The notes: generated by a model not told the origin, from the letters alone. Positions 39,826-49,153 are shown, counted from the first letter of the stretch. The stretch is 64,000 nt of DNA from Afipia sp. OHSU_II-C1 (GCF_000497575.1 NZ_APJI01000010.1:372001-436000), one strand, 5' to 3'. Made by a program: numbers and translations.

Positions 39826-42107
39826 ACAAGCACATCAAGGCCGATTCACCGGCAGACCTCAGCCGCCGCTCGTTCATTGTCGGCACATCCGCAGCAGGCC
39901 TCGCGCTTGGCTTCGCCTCCGTTCCGGGATCATCGGCGCTCGCCGCCCCGGCCACGCCCGCGGCGTTCGATCCGAGCGTGTGGTACTCGATCGCGCCGGA
40001 CGGGCTTGTCACCGTGACCTGCGGCAAGGCCGACATGGGCCAGCACATTGCGTCCACCATGGCGCAGCTTGTGGCCGAAGAACTCGGCGCGAGCTGGAAG
40101 GACATGCGGGTTCAGCTCGCGTCCAACGATCCGAAGTACAACGATCCGGTTCTCGGCGCGCAGATCACGGGTGGCTCCTGGAGCACCATGATGAACTTCG
40201 ACGCCATGAGCCGCGCGGGCGCTGCCGGCCGCATTGCGTTGACCGAGGCTGCTGCCGGTATCATGGGTGTCCCGGCCAGCGAACTCGTGGTGCGTGATTC
40301 CAGAATCTCGCATGCGAAGTCGAAGAAGTCGCTGAGCTTCGCGGAGATCGTCAAGAGCGGCAAGGCCACCAAGAAGTTCTCTGCCGATGAGCTAAAGGCA
40401 CTCAAGCTCAAGACACCGGATCAGTACACCTTGGTCGGTCAGTCGATTCCGCAGATCGACATTCCGTCGAAGACCAACGGCACGGCGAAGTACGGCATCG
40501 ATACGTTCCTGCCCGGCATGGTCTACGGCAAGATCGTGATGCCGCCGGTGCGCTATGGCGCAACGGTGAAGTCGGTCGATGACAGCGCAGCAAAGAAGGT
40601 GCCAGGCTTCATCAAGGCGGTGACGCTGGAGGACAAGACCGGCACCACCACGGGCTGGGTGGTGGCGGTGGCCAACACCTACGCCAACGCCAAGAAGGCG
40701 GCGGAAGCGCTCAAGGTCACCTACGACAACGGGCCGAATGCCAAGGTCTCCAGCGAATCCCTGCTGGCAGAAGCCAAGCGGTTGCAGGCCGACAACGCAT
40801 CGGGTCTGTTCTTCGTCAAGAACGGCGACACTGCGGAAGCGCTTGGCAAGGCATCGAAGGTGATGGAGGCGGAATATACCACCAACATCAATATCCATGC
40901 GCCGATGGAGCCGATGAATGCCACGGCCGAGCTGAAGGGCGACATCTGGCACGTCTACACCGGCAACCAGTTCGCCACCCGCTCGGGTGCGATTGCCGCC
41001 GGTGCGCTCGGTGTCGATCCGAAGTTCCTTGTCATGCATCAGGCATGGCTGGGCGGCGGCTTCGGCCGGCGTCTTGACGGCGACATGCTGATTCCGGCGG
41101 TGCTTGCGGCGAAAGCCGTCGGCAAGCCGGTCAAGGTCATTTACTCGCGCGAAGACGACACCACCATGGACTTCTCGCGGCCGTTGACCTTCCAGAAGAT
41201 CAAGGCCGGTCTCGACGACAGCGGCAAGCTGATCGCGTTCAATCATGACGTGGTCAGCGCGTGGCCGACCAAGCGCTGGGGCATCCCGGCGTTCCTATCG
41301 CCGGATGTCGAGAAGAAGGGCGCGCTCGATGCCTTCACGGTGAACGGCGCGGATTTCTTCTACACCGTGCCCAACCACAACGTCCGCGCCATCATCAACG
41401 AGATGGCGCAGTCGGCGACGCCTTCGGGCCAGTTGCGCTCGGTGGCTCCCGGCTGGACCTTCTGGGCGGTGGAAAGCATGCTCGACGAACTTGCGGTGGC
41501 GGCGGGGAAAGACCCGGCGCAATTCCGCATCGACATGCTCGACGGCGCGGGCGCCAATGCCGGCGGCGCGCAGCGGCTGCGCAACACGCTGCTCGCGGCG
41601 ATGGGCCTTGCCGGTTACGGCACCAAGAAGCTGCCCAAGGGCGAAGGCATGGGCGTTGCCTGCGTGTCGTCGCAGGAACGCGCCACCGCGAGCTGGACGG
41701 CGTGTGTCGCCCATGTCGCGGTGGACGACAGCGGCGAGGTCAAGGTGAAGAAACTTACCGTGGCCACCGATGTCGGCACGCAGGTCAACCCGGACGGCAT
41801 CCGCGCCCAGGTCGAGGGCGCGGCGCTGTGGGGCATGTCGCTGGCGCTGTTCGAGAAGGCCACCATGAAGGATGGTGCGATCGAACAGACCAATTTCGAC
41901 ACCTATACCCCGATGCGGATGAGCCAGATTCCGGAGGTGGCGCTTGCCGTCATCGCCAATGGCGAACCTGCCACCGGTGTGGGCGAACCTGCGGTGACCG
42001 TGGTCGCTCCGGCGCTGGCCAATGCGATCTACAACGCGGTCGGCGCGCGGGTGCGCTCGTTGCCGATCACGGCGGAAGCGGTGAAGGCCGGCATGAAGAA
42101 GGCCTGA
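39822..42107 (+). CDS. Molybdenum hydroxylase large subunit with Tat signal (IorB-like)
   Basis: A 761-residue molybdopterin-binding subunit. The N-terminus has a twin-arginine signal (LSRRSFIVGTSAAGLALGF), so the complex is probably exported to the periplasm with its small partner. Family marks are GKADMGQHIASTMAQLVAEE, the pterin-binding WLGGGFGRRLDGD and the C-terminal GEPATGVGEPAVTV, with the active-site glutamate in GVGEPA. IorB relatives oxidise N-heteroaromatics or aldehydes; the substrate here is unknown. No xdhC/coxI-type maturation gene and no cytochrome gene are adjacent. Confidence 0.9.
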   Translation: MNKHIKADSPADLSRRSFIVGTSAAGLALGFASVPGSSALAAPATPAAFDPSVWYSIAPDGLVTVTCGKADMGQHIASTMAQLVAEELGASWKDMRVQLASNDPKYNDPVLGAQITGGSWSTMMNFDAMSRAGAAGRIALTEAAAGIMGVPASELVVRDSRISHAKSKKSLSFAEIVKSGKATKKFSADELKALKLKTPDQYTLVGQSIPQIDIPSKTNGTAKYGIDTFLPGMVYGKIVMPPVRYGATVKSVDDSAAKKVPGFIKAVTLEDKTGTTTGWVVAVANTYANAKKAAEALKVTYDNGPNAKVSSESLLAEAKRLQADNASGLFFVKNGDTAEALGKASKVMEAEYTTNINIHAPMEPMNATAELKGDIWHVYTGNQFATRSGAIAAGALGVDPKFLVMHQAWLGGGFGRRLDGDMLIPAVLAAKAVGKPVKVIYSREDDTTMDFSRPLTFQKIKAGLDDSGKLIAFNHDVVSAWPTKRWGIPAFLSPDVEKKGALDAFTVNGADFFYTVPNHNVRAIINEMAQSATPSGQLRSVAPGWTFWAVESMLDELAVAAGKDPAQFRIDMLDGAGANAGGAQRLRNTLLAAMGLAGYGTKKLPKGEGMGVACVSSQERATASWTACVAHVAVDDSGEVKVKKLTVATDVGTQVNPDGIRAQVEGAALWGMSLALFEKATMKDGAIEQTNFDTYTPMRMSQIPEVALAVIANGEPATGVGEPAVTVVAPALANAIYNAVGARVRSLPITAEAVKAGMKKA

Positions 42108-42126
42108 TCACCCCGACTGGTTAAAC

Positions 42127-42162
42127 GAAAGCCGGAGCATCAACGATGCTCCGGCTTTCTGT
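42127..42162 (+). terminator. Rho-independent terminator after the molybdenum hydroxylase operon
   Basis: A 14-base perfect stem (42127-42140 with 42146-42159) with a 5-base loop, followed by TCTGTTGG, only weakly T-rich. It starts 19 bases after the large-subunit stop codon. Confidence 0.85.
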
Positions 42163-42241
42163 TGGCATGCGATCCGGAAAATAGCCCTCATATGGAAAGC
42201 TGTGCAATTGACCACGATTGCGCCGCGCGCGATCATGACAA

Positions 42242-42475
42242 ATGACTGGAAAATTCCAGAACAAGCTTCCGGAGTGGCGAGGCAGTCTTGAACGGGCCTT
42301 GCTGCCGATCCTGATTTTCGCACCGTCGGTCACCGTGCTGTGCTGGGTGGCGGCCTGGATCTTCCGCGACGAATTTGTCTTCAAGGCCGTGCTGATCGGG
42401 CTTGGCTGTTTCGCCATCGTGCTCGGAGCCGTGGCCTGTCTGCTGGTGCTTTTGAAGCGGATCGACCGCGAGTGA
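42242..42475 (+). CDS. Small membrane protein (77 residues)
   Basis: Begins MTGKFQNKLPEWRGSLERAL and has two hydrophobic spans, about residues 20-40 (LLPILIFAPSVTVLCWVAAW) and 48-70 (AVLIGLGCFAIVLGAVACLL), then a basic KRIDRE tail. It converges on the SDR gene with a 2-base gap. No family recognised. Confidence 0.6.
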   Translation: MTGKFQNKLPEWRGSLERALLPILIFAPSVTVLCWVAAWIFRDEFVFKAVLIGLGCFAIVLGAVACLLVLLKRIDRE

Positions 42476-42477
42476 GG

Positions 42478-43338
42478 TCAGTCCTTTTTCACCGGCACCC
42501 TTCGCCGGGTCATCGTATCGACCACGCGGTCCGGTGTCAGCGCGCGGCCGAAGGGGCCAAGATGCGCGATCACGCCGACGCTGTAACGCGTTCGCGGCCG
42601 CTTCACCGTCGCAGCCTTGAACACCGCACGGGCGACTGTTTCGGCGCTCATCACCCCGAACCCGCGCGGATCGAGAAAATCGTGCATATAGGCCGCGAGC
42701 CGCTGCTTGAAAAAGGCATAGGGGCTGTCCGGCCCGGTATCCGGAATCTGTTTCAGCAGTGTCGCCTCGAAGTGCGTGGCGATGGGCCCCGGCAGCACGT
42801 TGACCACGTCGATCCCGAACGGTTCGACCTCGGGACGCAGCGCATCGGTCAATGCTTCAATGGCGAATTTCGTGGCGTGATACGCGCCGCCGCCGATTGA
42901 ACTGACACGGCCGGCGACTGAGCTGACATTGACGATCCGCCCATGCCCGGTGCGGCGCATCGCCGGCAGCACCAGCTGCGTCAGCCGCAGGCCGCCAAAA
43001 ACATTGGTTTCGAACTGCCGCCGAAGCGCGTCGAGCGTAATTTCCTCGAGCGGGCCGTACTGGCCATAACCCGCGTTGTTGACCAGTATCTTCACTGCGC
43101 CGAATTCGTGCTCAATGGCCTCCACCGCTGCGCGCCGCGCTGCTTCATCGGTGACATCGAGTGCGAGCGTGCGGCAGCCCAGCGTGCGCAGCTCCTCGAG
43201 TGTGGAAATGTCGCGCGCCGTTGCGAACGTCTCGTAGCCCGCGGCGCGGAAGAGTCTTGCCGCTGCCCGGCCGACGCCGCTTGAGCATCCGGTTATGAGC
43301 ACAGGGCCCATCGCATTCCTGCTGAGGGCTTCCGTCAT
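42478..43338 (-). CDS. Short-chain dehydrogenase/reductase (SDR)
   Basis: A 286-residue classical SDR. The cofactor loop is ITGCSSGVGRAAARLF, then NNAGYGQYGPLEE, and the catalytic residues are in VSSVAGRVSS (Ser) and AYHATKFA (Tyr, Lys). The FETNVFGGLRLTQLVLPAMR segment is characteristic of the retinol-dehydrogenase/3-ketosphinganine-like clade. The C-terminal 30 residues form a longer tail than FabG. Its start overlaps the stop of the upstream 72-residue gene as ATGA, so the two are co-translated. Substrate unknown. Confidence 0.88.
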   Translation of the reverse strand: MTEALSRNAMGPVLITGCSSGVGRAAARLFRAAGYETFATARDISTLEELRTLGCRTLALDVTDEAARRAAVEAIEHEFGAVKILVNNAGYGQYGPLEEITLDALRRQFETNVFGGLRLTQLVLPAMRRTGHGRIVNVSSVAGRVSSIGGGAYHATKFAIEALTDALRPEVEPFGIDVVNVLPGPIATHFEATLLKQIPDTGPDSPYAFFKQRLAAYMHDFLDPRGFGVMSAETVARAVFKAATVKRPRTRYSVGVIAHLGPFGRALTPDRVVDTMTRRRVPVKKD

Positions 43339-43553
43339 TTGCGGCGGGCGGTTGTCTTCTTGCGCTTGGCGCGGGGAGCAGAGGCTTTTGCGCTTCTGCG
43401 CAATGCCTCCCGCAGGTCCTTCGGCACGCCGTGCTTTTTCAGGAGATCGGCGAAGGATTCATCGGCCAGTTCCTGAAGCGTCGCCATCCGGTCACGGCCG
43501 AGCTGCACCAGGGCCTGATAGGTTGTCTCGTCGAATTCGATGACCTTGCGCAT
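43335..43553 (-). CDS. Small basic protein, possible ribbon-helix-helix type (72 residues)
   Basis: The N-terminal MRKVIEFDETTYQALVQLGR and DRMATLQELADESFADLLKK resemble the strand-helix-helix pattern of RHH DNA-binding proteins or antitoxins. The C-terminal part is strongly basic (RAKRKKTTARRK), suggesting nucleic-acid binding. No toxin partner is next to it; the SDR follows by an ATGA overlap. The assignment is a suggestion from pattern alone. Confidence 0.6.
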   Translation of the reverse strand: MRKVIEFDETTYQALVQLGRDRMATLQELADESFADLLKKHGVPKDLREALRRSAKASAPRAKRKKTTARRK

Positions 43554-43625
43554 GCCAACCCCTCATATGACCGGGCATTCAGGCTGTCATCATACAAGGG
43601 ATTCCATCGCCTCCGGTCAACGCTT

Positions 43626-44111
43626 TCAGCGTGCGACAAGTGCGACCACGAACAATGCGCTGGCAGCGGCCGAGGCAACCGTCCGCACATGATTCCAGAA
43701 GGTCCAGTCCTTCAGGTAACGCGCCCACACCGCCGCGGCGTCGGCACTGGCCGGATCGACGGCGTCGAGGGCGTTGTTGAGCGGCACGTTGAAGATCACC
43801 GTGCAGACGAACATGCCGACCACATACAGAAGACCGGCCGCAAGCGTAGCTGTCGCGGCGGTCTCTCCGAGGCGAAACAGCGCCAGTCCCGCGAGCAGCA
43901 GGGCCGCCAGTGTCGTTCCCCAGAACAACGGCATGAACAGCGATTGCAGGATCGTGGTGTTGATCGACTGCATCGCGGAAATGCCATGCGCCTGCGGAAT
44001 TCGGCCAAGCGCGGTCATGATGAAGGTGGAAAAGGCAAAATACAGCCCGGCCATCATGCCGCAGCCGAGCGCCGAGAACCACAGCAGCACTGTAGAAACG
44101 GACTGGTCCAT
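43626..44111 (-). CDS. DUF1772 membrane protein
   Basis: A 161-residue protein with four hydrophobic segments, at about residues 6-30, 52-75, 82-105 and 138-158. The FAFSTFIMTALGRIPQAHGI and FNVPLNNALDAVDP stretches match the DUF1772 (anthrone oxygenase-like) family: small membrane proteins, some of which oxidise polyketide anthrones in fungi. No enzymatic role is shown for bacterial members. It is a lone gene with a 72-base gap to the 72-residue gene. Confidence 0.8.
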   Translation of the reverse strand: MDQSVSTVLLWFSALGCGMMAGLYFAFSTFIMTALGRIPQAHGISAMQSINTTILQSLFMPLFWGTTLAALLLAGLALFRLGETAATATLAAGLLYVVGMFVCTVIFNVPLNNALDAVDPASADAAAVWARYLKDWTFWNHVRTVASAAASALFVVALVAR

Positions 44112-44290
44112 GTCTCATGCCCTCCATGCGCCGGTTGCGGCTGCCTTGCAGACATAGTGGCTGCGTTTTCGAGCGGGCGCTACGGGAGTGCCCGCCCCAC
44201 GCGCATGGTCACATATTCGTTTCTTGACGGATCGGGAAAGCCGGAGGAACGCTTCAAGGCGGGCCCGTTCCGCTCGGGAGATTGCCAACG

Positions 44291-44545
44291 ATGAATGGAC
44301 AGAAGATTATTGTGGCCGCGGCGGCGTTTGCGGCGTTTTTGATTCTCGGTACCGGCCCATCGGCCGCGCGCGATTATCCGTTTTGCAGGAAGGCTGAGGC
44401 GGGGCCGGGCGATTGCCGGTATGATACATACGAGCAGTGTCTGGCTGCGGTCTCCGGCACGGCTGGTTACTGCCAGCAGAATTTCTGGCTCGCGCCCGCA
44501 GGGCAGGGAAGTCAGCCGCGCCGCGCGCGCGCCGTGCCCCGATAG
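44291..44545 (+). CDS. DUF3551 small secreted protein
   Basis: An 84-residue protein with a signal peptide (MNGQKIIVAAAAFAAFLILG, to about residue 26) followed by RDYPFCRKAEAGPGDCRYDT and CLAAVSGTAGYCQQN. The four cysteines in conserved spacing are the hallmark of DUF3551, a family abundant in Bradyrhizobium and its relatives. Likely periplasmic with two disulfides. ATG 44291 is chosen over an upstream ATG at 44282 so that the signal peptide begins at the usual place. Confidence 0.8.
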   Translation: MNGQKIIVAAAAFAAFLILGTGPSAARDYPFCRKAEAGPGDCRYDTYEQCLAAVSGTAGYCQQNFWLAPAGQGSQPRRARAVPR

Positions 44546-44849
44546 CAATACCGCTATCTTGCCAAAGGAGACGGCGAGGCGTGTAAACGATGCGCCTTGT
44601 TGATGCGTCCGCCCGTTATACATGTCACGGCCGGTTAAGCTGAATTTTCCCCTAACGCGCTCGAACCATGCGTGAAGATACGGCGCTGTTGCCGGTGTTT
44701 GCGCAGCTTTTCCCCGTACGCTCAACCGGCGCTCGGGTGCAGCCAGCTGTGGGTCCAATCTTAACTGTGTCATTTTACTCAAATGAAATCTCCGCATGTG
44801 CTTATGGCGGCAGATGCAGAAGCGCCGTGATGAAGGACCAGCAAGAACG
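44546..44849. other. Intergenic region upstream of the diguanylate cyclase gene
   Basis: 304 bases with no convincing gene; the AT-rich segment 44759-44790 is the likeliest promoter zone for the next gene. No repeat or terminator hairpin noticed. Confidence 0.5.
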
Positions 44850-46739
44850 ATGACCTCGCGGTCCATCAACCATTTCGGAGCGAGCCTGCAACGGATGAAA
44901 AGCCGGTTCGTGCGCAGCATGCCGTGCGGCAGCGACCACAGCCTGCGCCGCAAGCTGCTGATCGGCACCGGCATTGCTCTCATCTGCACCGCGATCCTTG
45001 CCGTCAGCGTGATCGGTCAATCGCTCGATGATTATCGCCACGCCCGGCAGAATCTTCGCGGGCTGGAAAGTTTCCGGCTGATCCTCGATACCGCCAATCT
45101 TCTGTCGGCCGAGCGGGGGCCGTCGAACAGTGTGCTGGGCGCGACCGCCGCGGAGCATGGTGTGCTCCGCGAACGCCTGACCGCATTCCGCGCCCGCTCG
45201 GACGCGATTCTCGATCAGCTATCCACGGGGGCCGGTGTTCCGCCGGAATTGCTCGATGCGACAAGGGCGCAGCTTCGGAAAGGCCGGCAGGAGGTAGACC
45301 GGGTCGCAGCCATTCCGCGCGATCGCCGCCGGCTCGAAGACGTGCAGTCGGTCATCGAGAACATGTTCGAGGTGGTCGATATCTTTCAATCCGTGGTCAC
45401 ATGGAAAGCCGGGGACCTGACGACGCAGAATCCCGAACTGGCGGCGCCTGTCATGGTCGGGCGGATTTTCGGAGAGCTGCGGGAGTATGGCGGCAGGATC
45501 GCGTCGCAGATCATGGCGCCGATCGCCGTCAGTCAGCCCTTGCAGTCGAAACACCTCGTGGACAGCAACCGGACGCGTGGCCGCATTCTGGAGCTGTGGC
45601 GGCTGGCCGGGAATCAGAAAGTTATCGGCATCCACGATCCGCGCCTTGCGTCTGACCTGGGCGATGCTGAACTGATGTTTTTCGGTGAAGGCTTGGGCAT
45701 ACTCGACGGGCTGATTGCGGAGGGCCGGAAATCGGGCAACTACTCCATGACAGCCGACGAGTTCACCGTCCGCTTCGTAAAAACCCTGAAGCCGCTGGAA
45801 CGTCTGCGCGGAGATTTTCTCGACGTCACCATTGAGCGTTTGACCGAGCTCCGCAACGGCGCTCTCACGATCCTTGCGGTGACGATCACGATCACCATGG
45901 TTATCCTGGCCATTCTCGCCGGCCTGCTGATCGCGGCCCAGCGCTTTGTGTTCGGTCCGCTGATGCGGGCGCGGGAAGCCGTGATCGTGCTGGCGGAAGA
46001 TCGGCCCACCGTGCCGTATCAGGAGCCGCCTCATCACGCCACCGAGATGCGACGGCTGTTCGACGCCATCGCGATCCTGCGCGACAGTCTGGCCGAGCGC
46101 GCCTCGCTGACAAAGAAGCTCAAGCAGCAGGCGGAGACAGACGGCCTGACCGGTCTGATGAATCGCCGCGCAATCGATATGATCGGCGAAAGTCACACCA
46201 GCAGTCAGGTGATGGCAGACGGCGCCTGCCTGATTCTGATGGATATCGATCACTTCAAGTCGATCAACGACCGTTACGGTCATCTCGAAGGCGATCACGT
46301 TTTGAAGGAGAGCGTGCGGCTGGTGCGCGCGATGCTCAGCCAGAACGATATCTTCGCCCGGTTTGGCGGCGAGGAATTTGTCATCCTGATTCCGGGGCAT
46401 GATCTTGGCGAGGCGAATGCGCTGGCGAAGCGGATTCGCGCCGCGCTGGAAACGCACGAGATTATCCTGTCCAACGGCGCCGCACTGAGCGTGACGGCGA
46501 GCTTCGGCGTTGCCAGAGGCAATCTCGGTCAGTTCGCATGGCGGCGGCTGGTCGAGGCCGCCGATGCCGCGCTCTACCGTGCAAAATCCGACGGCCGCAA
46601 CTGCGTGCGTCATGCCCTGACATCGCAGCCGACATTGGTGCCGGATCTGCCGGAAGAAGGCGCTCTGAATTTGTCGCTTGAAAATGCGCCGCAGACGCTG
46701 GCCATTGTCGGAGGAGCGCCTGCGGCGAAGCGTTCGTAG
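44850..46739 (+). CDS. Membrane-bound diguanylate cyclase (GGDEF) with periplasmic sensor region
   Basis: Makes cyclic di-GMP from two GTP. The 629-residue protein has a first membrane span (KLLIGTGIALICTAILAVSV), a roughly 280-residue periplasmic region, a second span ([18 protein letters not shown]), and a C-terminal GGDEF domain with DGLTGLMNRRAIDM, LMDIDHFKSINDRYGH and ARFGGEEFVIL (GGEEF near residue 506). The residues five before the active site read SQND, so the RxxD inhibitory site lacks its arginine. ATG 44850 is preferred to 44796; 44895 is also possible. Divergently placed from nothing; converges on ssuA-like gene 46755. Confidence 0.9.
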   Translation: MTSRSINHFGASLQRMKSRFVRSMPCGSDHSLRRKLLIGTGIALICTAILAVSVIGQSLDDYRHARQNLRGLESFRLILDTANLLSAERGPSNSVLGATAAEHGVLRERLTAFRARSDAILDQLSTGAGVPPELLDATRAQLRKGRQEVDRVAAIPRDRRRLEDVQSVIENMFEVVDIFQSVVTWKAGDLTTQNPELAAPVMVGRIFGELREYGGRIASQIMAPIAVSQPLQSKHLVDSNRTRGRILELWRLAGNQKVIGIHDPRLASDLGDAELMFFGEGLGILDGLIAEGRKSGNYSMTADEFTVRFVKTLKPLERLRGDFLDVTIERLTELRNGALTILAVTITITMVILAILAGLLIAAQRFVFGPLMRAREAVIVLAEDRPTVPYQEPPHHATEMRRLFDAIAILRDSLAERASLTKKLKQQAETDGLTGLMNRRAIDMIGESHTSSQVMADGACLILMDIDHFKSINDRYGHLEGDHVLKESVRLVRAMLSQNDIFARFGGEEFVILIPGHDLGEANALAKRIRAALETHEIILSNGAALSVTASFGVARGNLGQFAWRRLVEAADAALYRAKSDGRNCVRHALTSQPTLVPDLPEEGALNLSLENAPQTLAIVGGAPAAKRS

Positions 46740-46754
46740 CGAGCCGTCAGCGCA

Positions 46755-47741
46755 TCACGGCGCGTTCGGCGTCCAGATCTTGACGGCGGCAGTGTCCAGC
46801 TTTTTCGGAATCAGGCCCTCGCCGAGGAACGCATCGGCGATTTTCTGCTGCTCGCTGAGGCCCACAGGCGTGACCGCACCGACGCCGTAGCTGCGGTGGC
46901 TGTTGGCTTCCTCGACAGTCGCGGCGTCGATGCCCCACAGTCCGGCCAGCAGCGTGGCGGCTTCCTTCGGATTGGCCTTCACCCATTTGCCGGTATCGCG
47001 CAGCTTGGCGAACACGATGTTCAGCACGTCGCTGCGGCGGTCTGCGAAGCTTTCCGAGGCGAGATAGTAGCGCTTGTAGCTCGCAAGGCCGCCGCTGCCG
47101 TCGGTGAGAATGCTCGCGCCGGACTGCCGCTGCGCGCTGGTGAGGAAGGGATCCCATGCCACCCAGGCATCGACATTGTTGCTGACGAACGCCGCGCGGC
47201 CGTCCGCCGGTGCAAGATAGGCGGGCGTGATGTCCTTGAAGTTCAGTCCAGCCTTGCCGAGTGCTGCGAGCAGCAGATAGTGGCTGCCGGCGCCCTTGGT
47301 CACCGCGATCTTCTTGCCCTTCAGATCCGTCAGCGTCTTGATCGGCGAATCCTTGGTCACGAGGATCGCCTGTGCTGCGGGGGACGCGCTTTCTTCCGCC
47401 ACGTAGGCGAGTTTCGATCCCGCCGCCTGCGCGAAGATCGGGACGGTGTCGGCGACATCCGCACCGAAGTCGAGATTGCCGACGCCGAGCGATTCCAGCA
47501 GTGGAAGACCGCTGGAGAATTCATGCCATGAGACCTTCACGCCGAGCGGCGCGAGCGCCTTGTCGAGTTCGCCGTTGGCACGGAGAACCGCAATCAGCGT
47601 CGATGATTTCTGCAAGCCGATGCGGATCTGATCGGCAGGCTTGTCCTGCGCGAGCGATGCCGTCGCTGCGAGCATGATCGACGCGGCAGTGAGCGCGCCG
47701 GAAAGCAATCTGGAACCGGATAATCTGAAGCGTTGCGTCAT
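46755..47741 (-). CDS. Aliphatic sulfonate ABC transporter substrate-binding protein (SsuA-like), copy 1
   Basis: A 328-residue periplasmic binding protein of the SsuA/NrtA/TauA group. A Sec signal (LLSGALTAASIMLAATASLAQ) precedes the mature part, which carries IRIGLQKSSTLIAVLRANGE, WHEFSSGLPLLESLGVGNLD and DAWVAWDPFLTSAQ. It is divergent from two further SsuA-like genes across a 426-base spacer. Its first ligand-loop GADVADTVP differs from the GNTGEAPP of copy 3, so it may bind a different sulfonate. ATG 47741 gives MTQRFRLSGSR. The last residues end in KIWTPNAP. Confidence 0.88.
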   Translation of the reverse strand: MTQRFRLSGSRLLSGALTAASIMLAATASLAQDKPADQIRIGLQKSSTLIAVLRANGELDKALAPLGVKVSWHEFSSGLPLLESLGVGNLDFGADVADTVPIFAQAAGSKLAYVAEESASPAAQAILVTKDSPIKTLTDLKGKKIAVTKGAGSHYLLLAALGKAGLNFKDITPAYLAPADGRAAFVSNNVDAWVAWDPFLTSAQRQSGASILTDGSGGLASYKRYYLASESFADRRSDVLNIVFAKLRDTGKWVKANPKEAATLLAGLWGIDAATVEEANSHRSYGVGAVTPVGLSEQQKIADAFLGEGLIPKKLDTAAVKIWTPNAP

Positions 47742-48167
47742 CGTTTCTTGATCCTTGGCATGGGTTGATCCGCTGATCTTGCTTGTGAAGCGCAATCATG
47801 ACGGCCTCTGGCGAGAGACTGTAGGAAACAAGCCGGACAATGAGTTGCCAAAGTTCCGATACCCGCCGCGCGTTTCATTCTCAATTTCAACGGCGGCGTG
47901 AAATGAATGCGCGACGATAAATTGTTGTTTGTTGTGCGCGCATGAGGGATCGGGGACTTCAATGCTGTGGTTTGTTTGGCTCACACCGGCGTGAACAAAA
48001 TCCGTGCAGAAAATCAGTCTGCGTTCAGTGCGCTTCCTGAAACATTCGTATTGAGCGCGCGCATAACGGCAGCGCAGGCATCGCTATTTTTGTGGAGCAC
48101 TCGACACCCCTAATTCGCATGATCATCATTCCAGACAACGAACGCAGGTATGTGCGGGAGATCTGGA
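47742..48167. other. Divergent promoter region between sulfonate-binding protein genes
   Basis: 426 bases without a gene. It separates the leftward ssuA copy 1 from the rightward ssu operon and should contain promoters for both, where a sulfur-starvation regulator of the CysB/Cbl type could bind, though no site could be identified by eye. Confidence 0.5.
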
Positions 48168-49118
48168 ATGAAGCGGCGAGAATTTCTGAAACTGTCGACG
48201 GCGGTCATCGCCGCTGCGGCGTCGCCGGTGGCGACGTTCGCGCAGTCAGCGCCGAGAGAAGTTCGCATTGGCTATCAGAAGACCGGCGTTCTGGTGATCG
48301 CGCGCCAGCAGAGAACTATCGAGAAGCGATTTGCCGCCGGCGGTGTGTCGGTCAAGTGGATCGAGTTTACATCGGGCCCGCCATTGCTCGAAGCCATCAG
48401 CAACGGTGCGGCGGATTTCGGCGCGGTGGGGGATTCGCCGCCGATTTTCGCGCAGGCCGCGAATGCCAATATCGTCTATGCGGCGGCATCGCCGATCAGC
48501 AACGGGCAGGGAATTCTGGTTCCGCCCGGCTCGTCCATCCGCACCATCGCCGATCTGAAGGGCAGGCGTGTCGGCTTTACCAAGGGGTCAAGCGCACACA
48601 ACATTGTCGTACAGACCCTCGAGAAGGCAGGGCTTACCTATGAAGACATCACTCCTGTCTATCTGACGCCGCCGGACGCGGGACCCGCGTTTGCCAATGG
48701 CAGCATCGATGCATGGGCGGTGTGGGACCCTTACTTCGCGATCGGCGAGAGGAAGCAGAATGCCCGCATTCTCATCAACGCGTATGAGGTCGCGAAAACC
48801 AATGCCTTCTTCATCGCCAATCGTGACTTTGCCAGCAAGCAGCCGGGACCGCTGCGCGAAGTGATCGCGGGGCTGGCGGTGGCCGCGAGTTGGGCGGAGA
48901 GCAATCGCGACGCAGTGGCAAAATCCCTGCATGAAATCACCGGCGTGCCGCTCGATATTCAAGCGGTTGCTGCGAGCCGCGCGTCGTTCGCCATCGGTCC
49001 GGTAACCGACGGCATCATCGAAACCCAGCAGGGTGTTGCCGATCGCTTCCACAAGCTCGGACTGATCCCGAAGAAGATCGCCGTCCGGGACATCGTCTGG
49101 AAGCCGGCGCAAACCTGA
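48168..49118 (+). CDS. Aliphatic sulfonate ABC transporter substrate-binding protein (SsuA-like), copy 2
   Basis: A 316-residue periplasmic binding protein. The N-terminus MKRREFLKLSTAVIAAAASP has a twin-arginine-like signal, in contrast to copy 1. The mature region has [40 protein letters not shown] and DAWAVWDPYFAIGERKQN. Start ATG 48168 is chosen as the signal peptide must begin here. It is the first gene of the rightward ssu operon; the next start is 35 bases downstream. Confidence 0.88.
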   Translation: MKRREFLKLSTAVIAAAASPVATFAQSAPREVRIGYQKTGVLVIARQQRTIEKRFAAGGVSVKWIEFTSGPPLLEAISNGAADFGAVGDSPPIFAQAANANIVYAAASPISNGQGILVPPGSSIRTIADLKGRRVGFTKGSSAHNIVVQTLEKAGLTYEDITPVYLTPPDAGPAFANGSIDAWAVWDPYFAIGERKQNARILINAYEVAKTNAFFIANRDFASKQPGPLREVIAGLAVAASWAESNRDAVAKSLHEITGVPLDIQAVAASRASFAIGPVTDGIIETQQGVADRFHKLGLIPKKIAVRDIVWKPAQT

Positions 49119-49153
49119 TGCGTCATCACCATTCTCCTTCAAAGGATATTTCC

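Noticed and set aside
47742-48167. Short open frames in the divergent spacer between sulfonate-binding genes
   Set aside because: They look like chance frames, with no start context or conserved features; the spacer is better read as regulatory.
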